Shown: positions 1-9,784 of the stretch, one piece after another
How positions within the stretch are numbered: the first letter of the stretch is position 1
Layout: the number at the start of each line of letters is the position of its first letter
Assembly (NCBI GenBank): GCA_043228905.1
Contig: JBHGNT010000004.1
Span: 10,664,001 to 10,728,000, forward strand
Length of the DNA: 64,000 nt
Source: Azolla caroliniana
Taxonomy: Eukaryota; Polypodiophyta
Direction: 5' to 3'
The notes under the pieces: generated by a model
What the model saw: the letters and a program-made list of their open reading frames with translations, nothing else
What the model was told of the DNA's origin: nothing
Databases searched by the model: none
Translations under genes and position numbers: made by a program

Positions 1-180
1 ATAAGTTCAAGTCCCACGATTCAGCTATGTTCACTACCCCTTATGGATTGATCACCATCAATGGGTACAAGTTATTGTACTTGTATCTGTTCTCAATTTT
101 TAGATTTCCTTGGCTGATTGTCCATAATGACTCACTAAGAATCGTTCTGTACCCATCTTCAACTAACATGCCGATGGAGA

Positions 181-670
181 CCAAACTCCTTTTCAGCACG
201 GGTATGTACCGGACTTGGTCGACTGGTGACCAATTTTTCTACAATGGGTGCAAAAATCACTTGATCGACTATTCCTCGACCTTTGACCGTTGTCGGTCTC
301 CCCTCTTTCTTGGTCGACTGGTGTTCCAACCGGTTCTTTCGACTTGTTCTCTTGATCGGCTGAATCGCTCGATCAACTTGGTCAAGTGGTGGGCTTCTGC
401 CGACTCATCGATGGTAAGTCCTAAGGACTTTCGTTGAATGTCCTCGATGAGGACTTGTCCGATTGTTTCATCTAGATTTAGATTCGGACAACTATTGGCA
501 AAGGTCGTGCAGAATACCTCCCAACTCGCCGGCAACCTCGAGATGAGGGCAAGGGCTTTGACTTCTTCTTTGAAGTTAATCCCTTGGGAGGAGAGTTCAG
601 ATAACACCCAGTTGAAGGTGTTAATGTGGGAGGTTGTTGCATCCGTCTCTCTCATCTTCATGTTGAATAG
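181..670 (-). pseudogene. Copia Z gag, C-terminal part (broken)
   Basis: The minus-strand reading is a Copia-type gag. It carries the FNMKMRE...LSSQG...ALALISRLPASWEVF pattern of the capsid-like gag domain, then a stop at about 266-268. A shifted frame near 190-255 gives a degenerate zinc knuckle in which the third Cys reads Ser (CTHCRKIGHQS). The sequence is interrupted at 670/671 by Copia A. The codons LIRRLFNMK can be read across the gap by joining this part to 6983 onward, which proves both parts are one gene. Bases 1-180 continue the decayed polyprotein towards the protease region but are too damaged to delimit. Confidence 0.75.
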
Positions 671-1069
671 TGTTGGGAATATGTCCCTCAAGTGGGAGGA
701 GCCGACTGTTCGGGCCTAGAAGAGACAACAGTCGAAGACAAGGAGGAGCCGACTGTTCGGGTCGAGTACCAAGAGTGAAAGAGTCAATAGTAGAGAGTCG
801 GTTGATTAATTATCGATTATTATTATAGTTATAATAATAATAATAGTAACGATGTGTAGTAGGGGCTACACCTGTAAATAGCCCATATGATGTATGAGTA
901 TAAATACATCTAGGGAAAAACATAGAGATAGAGTTGAACAGAATAAGGTATTAGCCTCTATTATCCGAGAGTGAGAGAAAAGAACGAGAGAGAGGTGCCA
1001 TAGTTGTGTTCGTAATAGTAAACGCCAAGAGCCTTGTGAGGTTGATACACTCCATAGTCAAGAGAGTGT

Positions 1070-1770
1070 TATCGTGAAGATTTCCGACTATAGTGTGAAA
1101 CTAGGGTGGAATAGGCCAAGTCGGTGGTGTGCAACGTGTGCACATGTATAGTAGGAAACGACGTATAGAATAAAGGGGAGTATTTGTCCCACATTGTAAA
1201 GCCCTCCCCTCCTTGGTCTATAAAAGGAGGGAGGGGTCCCTTGTTGAGGGGTTGCCCATTTTGAGTCATGGGGGTATACCATTTTTGTCGAGGGTCTTTT
1301 TGTTAAGAGTTTTCTAGGGTTAGTAACATCCTGTTCTTCTTCTTCTCCTCCTTCTTGAGAAGTCGAGGCGTTGCAGCCATGGCGGCAAAGCTGTTAGGGC
1401 TAACTTCTTTTCTTCTGAGCGTACCCGGCTCGAAGCCGGGGTTGTATCTTTCCCCTTTGTAATATATACACTTATATCTGTTTGTGCGTATTGGTGTTTC
1501 TGATGGTGTCAGGAGCATAGACCCTTTCGTTTCCTATGCATAAGAGTCGACGTCGCACGCATGCCCTTTTCTCTCTCTCTCTCTCATGTTCGGTTGCCTC
1601 CGGGTCATGTTCGGAGTCAGTTTTCTTCGCATCCCTTTTCTCTCTCTCTCTCTCATGTTCGGTTGCCTCCGGGTCATGTCCGGAGTCAGTTTTCTTCGCA
1701 TCCCTTTTCTCCCTCGTCCGAGACCCCCATGGTCTCGCTCCTTCTACATGCACGCGCGTAATAACGCGAC
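1070..1770. mobile_element. ~700-bp insertion of uncertain type inside the 5' LTR of A
   Basis: This segment is absent from the 3' LTR of A and is bounded by an AGTGT direct repeat (1065-1069 and 1771-1775), which looks like a TSD. It has its own TATA box (CTATAAAAGG near 1220), a 7-bp stem hairpin CCCGGCT/AGCCGGG near 1428-1444, and a sequence near 1503 that resembles a tRNA-Met primer site with one extra base (TGGTGTCAGGAGC). At 1564-1701 there are two copies of a 69-bp unit rich in CT. It could be a solo or truncated LTR. Deletion from the 3' LTR between the two AGTGT copies is the alternative explanation. Confidence 0.5.
1564..1716. repeat. 69-bp tandem repeat, two copies plus a partial third
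   Basis: Units start at 1564 and 1633, and a partial third starts at 1702. Each begins CCCTTTTCTCTC and contains a (CT)n run and a CTCCGGGTCATG segment. The two full copies differ at a single base by eye. The repeat lies within the insertion in the 5' LTR of A. Confidence 0.9.
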
Positions 1771-1963
1771 AGTGTGGTAATATTCTCCCTTGTACATCCA
1801 CTGTATAGTGAAGACGTCTTCTTCCGTGGTTTTTTCTCCCGTTTTGGGGTTTCCACGTAAATCTATGTGCACTGTACTTTCTATTCATCTTGTTGTTTTT
1901 CTATTTTGAGTTGTGTATTTTCAGCATATCTATTGTGGATTGACGATCTGATTCACATCAAAC

Positions 1964-1975
1964 TAGTATCGGAGC
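1964..1975 (+). other. Primer binding site of Copia A (mutated)
   Basis: TAGTATCGGAGC follows the 5' LTR after three bases. It differs from the usual plant Copia tRNA-iMet site TGGTATCAGAGC by two G/A transitions. Confidence 0.75.
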
Positions 1976-1988
1976 TTGAGGTGCAAGC

Positions 1989-4900
1989 ATGAAAGGAGGT
2001 GTGAGCGGCTTCCCAAGTATGTAGTTCTAAACTCACAGAACTATGCAGACTGGAAGATAAAGATGGAAGACCTTCTCATAGTCAAAGACCTGTATGAGCC
2101 GATCGATAGAGCAGAAATACCCACGGGGGTATTAAAGTCGGAATGGAAACTTCTTAACAGAAAGGTGGTGGCCACCATCCAATGGTGCATCAATGTAAGT
2201 GTCCTTCAGCATGTGGCAAATGACATGAATGCCCACGAGATGTGGCAGAAGCTGTCAAGTCTATATGAGAGGAAGAACACCCTCAATAAAACCTCACTGA
2301 TGAGAAAGATTGTACGGTTAAAATACAAAGACGGTGAAAGCATCATCAAACACATCAGCACATTCATGGGGTACGTAAATAAACTTGCCACAACCAAGTT
2401 CCCCCTTGAGGATCCAATGCAAGCCATCCTGCTACTATGCATCCTGCTGGACAACTGGGAGAACCTAGTGGTGACTCTCAAGACCTCGTGTCAAGAAGAG
2501 AACTTATCTCTTCAAGCCATGAAGACAAGTATCTTGAATGAGGAGACGAGGAGGAAGGACAAGGGAGTCCTATCCCAGTCGGAGTCAAATGTGGCTCAAC
2601 ATATCGGTAGAGGAATGTACCGGCAAAGGAGTCCACAAAGAAGGGAAAAGTCCCAAGCCAGATCGAATTCCAAAGGTAAACTAACATGATTTTATTGTGG
2701 AAATCCTGGACATTTCTAGAAGGACTACCGACATCTTAATAAGGACAAGAGTGTCGGTAATAATGTTGAACCCAAGAAGATTACTGATGAAAAGAGCACT
2801 TCAGCCATTGCTACGAGCAATGAAGAACTTCTGTTCATTTGTGAACAGACAAGTGCAAATCTTGCAAGCGAAGAATGCACTTGGGTGATCGACTCCGGTG
2901 CATCTTTCCATATAACTCCGTCGAGAGAGTATTTCTCAACTTACATAGCCGGTGATCATGGGTATCTAGAAATGGGTGATAATGGGAAGTGCAAGATAGC
3001 CGGAATCAGAAGTGTCTGTTTGACGATGTCGACAAGGTGTCGACTGACCCTGAAGCATGTTCGACATGTCCCCAATATCAGATTGAATCTGATATTGACT
3101 GGAAGATTGGACGACAAAGGCTATAGTGGTAGCTTTCGTAATGGCAAGTGGAAGTTCTGCCGAGGAAATCTTATAGTGGCCCAAGCACAGAAAGAAGGTA
3201 CATTGTATATGATGCATGCCCGACTAGGCAAGTTGGAGGTAAATGTGGCATCCAACTCGAGCGGAGAGTTATGGCATAAGAGGCCTGGCCATATGAGTGA
3301 GAAAGGAATGCATCTGGTGGCCGACCAGAAGTCAAGGGAGTTTACCTAGAGAAGTGAGTCGATTGCTTAGTCGGTAAGCAGAACAGAGCAACATTCCATA
3401 CGACATCACCAAGGAGAAGAGAAGTTGCATTGGAACTAGTGCACACCGATGTGTGCTATGTAGATGCTTTATCGCGTCCAGGTGGACAATATTTTGTGAC
3501 GTTCATTGATGACTATAGTCGGAAGACATGGGTCTTCGTACTAAAGTCAAAGGATCAAGTACTACCATTTTTCAAGGAGTTCCAGGCAAGATCTAAACGG
3601 GAGTCGGGTCGGAAGCTGAAGGTTGTCTGAACTGACAATGGTGGCGAATACAAAGGACAGTTTGAGGAATATTGCAAGGCTCGGGGTATTTGAATCGAAT
3701 ACACTGTGCCAAAGACCCCTAAGTTGAACGGGCTTGCAGAGAAGATGAATCGAACAATCATGGAGAGAGTAAGGAGCCTGCTCTCTCATGCGAAACTACC
3801 GAAATGATATTGGGTTGAGGCAATGTATACAGTTGTTTATCTGATCAATAGGTCTCCCTCAGTGCCATTGAAGGGTGATGTTCCACAGAGGCTGTGTATA
3901 GGTAAGGATGTCTCGTACCAACACCTGAGGGTGTTTGGATGTTTAGCGTATATGCATGTGCCTAAGGATCAAAGGTCGAAGCTCGACAATAATTCGAAGC
4001 CATGCATATTCATGGGATACTAGGAAGATGAGTTCAGCTTCGGGCTATGGGACTTGGTCGACAATAAGGTAGTGAGAAGTCAGGACATAGTCTTCTTGGA
4101 AGACAAGACGATAGAGGACTGGAAGCAACAGAAGTCAGAATCGACTTCCCAGTTTACCCTAACTACCGTCCACTTAAGGCCAAATGAACCGACACAATCA
4201 GCTGTTCGGAGACGGCAAGTCGGCACAGCCGAATCCGAGTCGGCCGACTCGGAGAGACCAACCGACTATGATTCTGAGTCGACAGAGTTGCTAAGATCGA
4301 TCGAGGAATATGAGTTCGAGTCATCCAACATTGAGAAGCCAATCAACATACATGAACCCGAGCCGAGAGAAGAGTTGTTAGACACATCTGAGCCGGAGCC
4401 AACGACGAATGGAAGGAGATATCCTCTTAGAGAGAGAAGAGCACTGACAACATATGCTAGTCAATAAATCCTCTTGACCGATGAAAGTGAACCAGAGTGT
4501 TATGAAGAAGCCACAACCGACAAGCATAGTGAGAAGTGGCTAAATGCGATGCAAGAAGAGCTAGATTCCTTGCATGAGAATTATACCTACGACTTAGTAG
4601 AGATACCGAAAGGTAAGAGAGCACTTAGGAATAAATGGGCCTTCAAGGTGAAGACTGTAGATATCGACAGTGCACCTAGGTATAAAGCCCGCATTGTGGT
4701 GAAGGGTTTCCAACAGAAAAAGGGCGTCAACTTTGACGAAATATTCGCTCCAGTCGTGAAGATGACATCCATTAGAACTGTTTTGAGCATAACTGCCAGT
4801 ATGGATCTGGAGATCGAACAGTTGGATGTCAAGACGACATTCTTGCACGGGAACTAGATGAGGAGATCTACATGCAGCAGCCCAAGGGCTTTGAGGAGAA

Positions 4901-6056
4901 AGGGAAAGAGAACCTGGTGTGTCGACTGAAGAAAAGCTTGTATGGTCTGAAACAAGCTCCACCCCAGTGGTACAAGAAGTTTGAATCCTTCATGGTGGAG
5001 CATGGGTTCCAAAAAACACAGGCGGATCACTGTGTGTTCATCAAAAGGTATAACAAAGGTGACTTCTTGATTTTCTTATTATATGTAGATGACATGTTGA
5101 TAGTTGGTCGAGAGACATGGAAGATTGGTAGCTTGAAGAAAGCTCTAGGCAAATTGTTTGCCATGAAAGATCTTGGACCGGCAAAACAAATCTTAGGGAT
5201 GCACATAGTTTGGGACAGAACTAAGAAAGTGTTGTGGTTGTCACAAGAGAAATACATGACAAAGATCCTAGAAACGTTCAACATATCAGAAGCAAAGCCA
5301 ATCAGCTCTATGTTACCAACCAACTGCAAGCTAAATGCCAACCAATGCGCAAGAGGGGAGAAGGACAAGGCTGAGATGAGGAAAGTACCATATGCCTCAG
5401 CCGTCAGCAGCCTAATGTGTGCTATGGTCTGCACCATACCAGACATAGCTTTTGTTGTGGGAACAATAAGCTGATATATGAGTAATCCAGGAAGAGAACA
5501 TTGGGCAATGGTGAAGTGGATACTCAGGTACATGAAAGGCACCTCAAGGGTATGCCTAAGGTATGGTGTCAGAAAACCCATGCTCGAAGGGTTTACCGAC
5601 TCAGACATGTTGGGGGATCTAGACTCAAGCCGATCCATGTCAGGGTAGACGATGACCTATGCAGGGGGGGTAGTGTCGTGGCAGTCATGACTGCAGAAGT
5701 CTATGGACTTGTCGATCACAGAGGCCGAGTACATGACAACGGTAGATTCCAGCAAAGAGCTCATTTGGATGAGAAACTTTCTCAGCGAGCTGGGGATGAA
5801 ACAAAGGGAGTTCCTACTTCATTGTGACAGCCAAAGTTCCATATATCTAGCCCAAAATGCTGCATACCACTCACAGACTAAGCATATACAGAGAAGGTAT
5901 CACTGCTTGCGGGAAAAAGTCGAAGAAGGAGACTTTACTCTCATGAATATCCATACCGAAGAAAATGGATCTGATATGCTGACAAAGAACCTACCGATGG
6001 ACAAACTTAGAGTCTGTCGATAGAAGACAGGACTAATCGATTCCCTCCCAAAGTAG
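1989..6056 (+). pseudogene. Copia A gag-pol remnant
   Basis: Copia polyprotein in the order gag, protease, integrase, reverse transcriptase (RT), RNase H, broken by many stops and frameshifts. Recognisable pieces are: gag (NYADWKIKMEDLL, about 2034-2690); protease with IDSGASFHITP (about 2886-2925); integrase with HTDVCYVDA (about 3442), TDNGGEY (about 3632) and a degenerate catalytic segment GLAEKMN (about 3730); acidic linker ending YPLRERRA (about 4420-4445); RT with YVDDMLIVG (about 5083); and RNase H with TEAEYMT and CDSQSSIYLAQN (about 5720-5860). The ATG at 1989 sits where related elements start gag, but the frame shifts soon after. A natural stop equivalent lies at 6054-6056. Confidence 0.9.
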
Positions 6057-6060
6057 TGAC

Positions 6061-6069
6061 GGGGGAGTT
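6061..6069 (+). other. Polypurine tract of Copia A
   Basis: GGGGGAGTT lies directly before the 3' LTR (TGTTGGG). The same tract precedes the 3' LTRs of C, E and H. Confidence 0.85.
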
Positions 6070-6982
6070 TGTTGGGAATATATCCCTCCAGTCAAAGGAG
6101 CCAACTGTTCAAGTCTAGAAGAGACGACAATCGAAGACAAGGAGGAGCTGATTGTTCGGGCCGAGAAGAGCCGACAATCGAAGACAAGGGGGAGTTGACT
6201 AATCGGGTCAAGTACCGAGATTCAAAGAGTCGACAGTAGAGAGTCAGTTGATTAATTGTCGATTATTATTATAGTTATAATAATAGTAGTAGTAGTAGTA
6301 ATGATGTGTAGTAGGGGCTACACTTGTAAATAGCCCATATAATGTATGAGTATAAATACCGAGAGTTGAAGAGTCGACAGTAGACAACCAGTTGATTAAT
6401 TGTCGATTATTATTATAGTTATAATAATAATAATAATGTGTAGTAGGGGCTACACTTGTAAATAGCACATATGATGTATGAGTATAAATACCGAGAGTCG
6501 AAGAGTCGACAGTAGACAGTCGGCTGATTAATTGTCGATTATTATTATAGTTATAATAATAATAATGATGATGATGATGATGTGTAGTAGGGGCTACACT
6601 TGTAAATAACCCATATGATGTATGAGTATAAATACATCTAGGGAAAAACATAGAGACAGAGTTGAACAAAATAAGGTATTAGCCTCTGTTATCCGAGAGT
6701 GAGAGAGAAGAGCGAGAGAGCGGCGCCATAGATATGTTCGTAACAGCAGACGCCAAGAGCCTCGTGAGGCTTATAAACTCCACAATCAAGAGAGTGTTGT
6801 AATCTTCTCCCTTGTACATCCACTACATAGCAAAAACGTCTTCTTCCATGGCTTTTTCTCCCATTTTGGGGTTTCCACATAAATCTGTGTGCACTGTACT
6901 TTCTGTTCATCTTGCTATTTTTCTATTTTGAGTTGTGTACTTTCAGCATATCTATTGTGGATTGACGATCCGATACACAACA
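6070..6982 (+). repeat. 3' LTR of Copia A with triplicated promoter block
   Basis: Starts TGTTGGGAATATATCCC and ends ACACAACA. A block of about 130-145 bp occurs three times, with its GATTAATTGTCGATTATTAT core at about 6247, 6391 and 6522. Each copy carries a TATA box (TATAAATA at 6351, 6483 and 6627). The 5' LTR has one copy of this block. The U5 CGTGG/CCACG motif is present near 6843-6880 in mutated form. Confidence 0.88.
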
Positions 6983-7304
6983 AATAACCGTCGAATCAGT
7001 ATCAACTTTGATGAGGAGGATTTTTTCTCGTACACCGCTTGTAACTTCTCCCACAAAGAGAATGTTGTGGTCTCCTTGGCCATGTTGAAATAGATGTTCT
7101 CAGATGCATTCAATAGGTCAACCTAGCTATTTCATCTTGTGAATGTCATTCATTTCCTGACATTGACGTTGGCTTGGTAGTGTGCCAAATAGCTTCAACT
7201 TGTCGTCAGATGATGGGTACATCTTGCATCATTTCCTTCTAGAGGACGAAGATCGTCCCATTGAACTTCCGGATTTCCACACTCGTGTCGGACTATGTCG
7301 CCAT
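6983..7304 (-). pseudogene. Copia Z gag, N-terminal part (broken)
   Basis: Minus-strand reading from an ATG at 7304 gives a Copia gag start (VEIRKFNGTIFVL) and later LWEKLQAVYEKKSSSSKLILIRRL. There are several stops, mostly TAG and TGA as expected from C-to-T decay. It joins the 181-670 part across Copia A. Bases 7305-7407 are the leader between gag and the primer site. Confidence 0.75.
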
Positions 7305-7407
7305 TCTTTTATTGGAAGTAGATGTTGTTGACCTTGTCTTTTCTTTCAGTCGGATAACTTCTCTTCTCAATGTTTTCTGCTTTTCGTTGCCGTTGGACAA
7401 CTAGGTC

Positions 7408-7419
7408 AATCTAATACCA
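7408..7419 (-). other. Primer binding site of Copia Z
   Basis: On the minus strand TGGTATTAGATT follows the LTR end after five bases. It is a variant of the TGGTATCAGA tRNA-Met-type site. Confidence 0.65.
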
Positions 7420-7424
7420 CTTTT

Positions 7425-7990
7425 TGAAAGTATATATAGTTTGATATGCGGAAGGATGTGTATAAGGACGTGCAAGGAGATGTGCATCAAACAACACAGA
7501 TATGCAACAAGAAGAGGAACATCTGATGGACACTACTTCAAAGCTTTAATGGAAGTTCTTATTCTCTCTCTCTCTCTCTGACTCTTACGCTCTAAGTGTA
7601 GCTCTACAATGTAAGGTTTGAGCTTATATACTTGCTAAGCCCTAGCTAGAGGACATGTTCACACTAAGGATACAAAGCGGAAGGAGTTATCCTTTTATGC
7701 CAACAGAGCACACGATCAAGCAAAGGAGGAAAGGGAGCATCCAATGCCCAACTGGGCCACAAGACCCGAAGGACGGAGAATGTGGTAGCATGAAGAGAGA
7801 TCACATGATCACGTGACCACAGAAAGAGAGAAATGAACGCCTAGCCCAAACCCAACACCAGAATGACAAAACACATGATCTCATAAAGTGAAATCACGCC
7901 ATTATGGGATTGATCCACCAAGCTTTAGATTTGGGTCCCAAATGACCACATTTAGACTTGACTACTAATAGATGTCACAATCTAGTTCTT
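7425..7990 (-). repeat. 5' LTR of Copia Z, inner part
   Basis: Inner 566 bp of the Z 5' LTR, including a (CT)n run near 7563-7582. It is cut by Gypsy B at the TTCTT target (7986-7990). It continues at 57719-57832. Confidence 0.75.
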
Positions 7991-8445
7991 TGTTGTCCAC
8001 TGGACCTAACGCTTAAACGAATAGAATATATTATTAGAAGTGTTAAAGAAACGCATGTAACGGTTCACACTAGGAGCGTAACGGACTAAAAGCCCTGTGT
8101 ATATAAAGGGAGGAAATCCTCTGTAATGGGGGAGCGTGTATTTTGAGAGCTACCTTCTGTAATATAGTACTATCTTCTCTGATTCCCTTGTTTGTGCAAA
8201 TCGTCTACTGATTCGGTGTAGTACTCTATTGGTAACTGTAGGCTAGTAAGCATAGGGTAAGTGTGCATATGAGATCACGCATTGGTGAGCTTCAGTTATA
8301 GTCGTCTCCCTTTACGCCCCGACGATACACTTTGCTTTGTAAGCCTGTTATGATTCACGCACATATGGATCTATTCCTTGCACCACAATCACCTTCAAGT
8401 CTACCTCGAAGGACTAAGAGTAGACCGTGTTCCTAATCGGTAACA
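7991..8445 (+). repeat. 5' LTR of Gypsy B
   Basis: Starts TGTTGTCCACTGGAC and ends TCGGTAACA. A TATA-like GTGTATATAAAGG lies near 8098. By eye it differs from the 3' LTR by about 6% in the first 165 bp, mostly transitions. The first bases form an imperfect inverted repeat GTCC-N3-GGAC that is also found at the LTR start of element I. Confidence 0.92.
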
Positions 8446-8449
8446 GTTT

Positions 8450-8527
8450 TGGCATGCTTGGTGGGACACGAAACCGCAATCCCTTGATTAGAAGTCAAGT
8501 GCCTTATCCATTAGGCCACGGGCGCCC
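8450..8527 (-). ncRNA. Full-length antisense tRNA-Arg(UCU)-like sequence at the primer site of B
   Basis: Read on the minus strand this is a 73-nt tRNA shape followed by CCA. Parts, in plus coordinates, are: CCA complement 8450-8452; discriminator 8453; acceptor 3' strand 8454-8460; T arm 8461-8477; variable loop 8478-8482; anticodon arm 8483-8499 with loop CTTCTAA (anticodon TCT); D arm about 8501-8516 with box A TGGCCTAATGG; and acceptor 5' strand 8519-8525 (GCGCCCG). The anticodon stem is perfect (CTTGA/TCAAG). The acceptor has four mismatches and the T stem two, and box B is degenerate, so it is probably not a working tRNA gene. The first 18 nt (8450-8467) act as the B primer binding site, four bases after the LTR. 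Confidence 0.75.
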
Positions 8528-8532
8528 TAGTA

Positions 8533-9459
8533 GCTATCAAATGAACCCTAATTACGCGGTTTGCGTAAAAGAAGAAATTGACAAACTTCTAAAAGCAGGG
8601 TTTATCTGGCCGGTGAAGTAGGCCATGTGGTTGACCCTGATAGTTGTGGTACCAAAGAAAAATGGTAAAATCCATGTTTGTGTGGATTATCGTAAGCTTA
8701 ATGCCGTGATGATTATGGACGCGTTCCCCTTACCCTTCACCGATAGCGTACTAGACGTGGTCACGGGCCATGACATGTATAGTTTTCTAGATGGTTTTAG
8801 CGGATACAATCAGGTACGCATGCACCCTGACGACCAGGAGAAGATTGGGTTCGTCACGGATTGGGGTGTTTTTGTCGTTGTGGTCATGATGTTTGGGCTA
8901 AAGACGGCGCCTACCACTTTCCAGCAAACAATTACGGAGATTTTTGGGGAGTACATACCCGCCTTTATGCAAATCTTTCTTGACGATTTCGCAGTATATG
9001 GAACACGAGGCGAACATTTGGTTCATCTTTGAGTTTGTTTGGAGCACTGTCGTATGTCCCACGTCAGCCTTAATCCGGTCAAAAGTGCATTCGGCGTCAC
9101 TAGTGGGGCACTTCTCGGACACATCATAAGCAAGGACGCGATAGCAGTGGATCCAAACAAAATCACGGTGATCATTGAAGCAAAGTCTCCGACTAATGTC
9201 AAAGCCCTTAGCCACTTCCTAGGTCAAATACGCTGGCATAACCGCATGTTACGGCACTTGGCGGATTTTGTGACCCCATTACACGTCACCGTACATCGAA
9301 CGCCCTTCAAGTGGATGACAATAGAAGAGAAAGCTTATGACGCACTCAAGATAATGTTAACCCAAGCATCGGTCGTACAACCACCAAATTGGGCTAAACC
9401 TTTTGACGTCTTTGTGGATGCCTCGGATATAGCAATAGGCAGTGCAGTAATGCAACTCA
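8533..9459 (+). pseudogene. Gypsy B reverse transcriptase, N-terminally truncated
   Basis: Gypsy RT beginning in mid-domain at SYQMNPNYA, homologous to RYRMNPNYA of element I (about 38860). It continues through VVPKKNGKI, VDYRKLNA, FSGYNQVRMHP, the catalytic FLDDFAVYG (about 8978-9004) and the RNase H start FVDASDIAIGSAVMQL. There are in-frame stops at 8619-8621 and after LVHL (about 9030). Copia C interrupts it after base 9459, and the frame resumes at 14384. Gag, protease and the first RT blocks are absent. Only seven bases separate it from the antisense tRNA. Confidence 0.88.
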
Positions 9460-9776
9460 TGACGGGAACTGCACGCTCCCTATACGCAACGCTCGGCCAC
9501 AACCGAGCTTAGAATCATACACAGAAAACGGGAAATAAAGCACGACACGAAAAAGAGAAGAGTACGCAGGATGTTTACGTGGAAAACCCAAACTAAGGGA
9601 AAATATAGCCATGATGGACTCTCAGAAACATATTTACGAATATGTCTCTTCATCCGGTGAGCACTTCTCACCGGGTCTGCACCATCTGGCTCTCCGTAGC
9701 CGGGTACTCCTCATCCTGTTTCCCATCCGCACTGTTCTTCTCCCTTCCCATCCGGAGGGACCTGTCTCCCAACAAA
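9460..9776 (-). repeat. 3' LTR of Copia C (internally deleted)
   Basis: Matches 13804-14378 but jumps from GGGAAAA to TATAGCCATG. It lacks the promoter-proximal part, with its CT run, TATA region and half of the CGTGG/CCACG motif. The A-rich bases at the junction could be deletion microhomology. Confidence 0.9.
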
Positions 9777-9784
9777 CTCCCCCT

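Larger units (their letters stand above)
671..1960 (+). repeat. 5' LTR of Copia A (with a 0.7-kb insertion)
   Basis: Starts TGTTGGGAAT and ends TTCACATCA. It is homologous to 6070-6982. A TATA box (TATAAATA) lies near 899. The U5 part contains the CGTGG...CCACGTAA inverted motif at 1825-1858 that is shared with several other LTRs in the window. The LTR is broken by about 700 bp at 1070-1770. Confidence 0.85.
671..6982 (+). mobile_element. Copia element A (decayed), inserted in gag of Z
   Basis: Complete but degenerate Copia element. Its 5' LTR is 671-1960, its gag-pol remnant about 1989-6056, its polypurine tract GGGGGAGTT (6061-6069), and its 3' LTR 6070-6982. TSDs are AATAG (666-670) and AATAA (6983-6987). 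The protein is of the same family as elements C, E and H (gag start of the form MKGGVSGFP, YPLRERRA linker). The LTR pair differs greatly in structure: the 5' copy carries a 0.7-kb insertion and the 3' copy a triplicated promoter block. Confidence 0.88.

Noticed and set aside
1428-1446. Hairpin resembling a bacterial terminator
   Set aside because: The sequence is plant nuclear retrotransposon DNA; the stem is short and lacks context for such a function.
8450-8527. A functional tRNA-Arg gene on the minus strand
   Set aside because: Four acceptor and two T-stem mismatches, degenerate box B, and its 3' end coincides exactly with the primer site, so it is better explained as copied primer.
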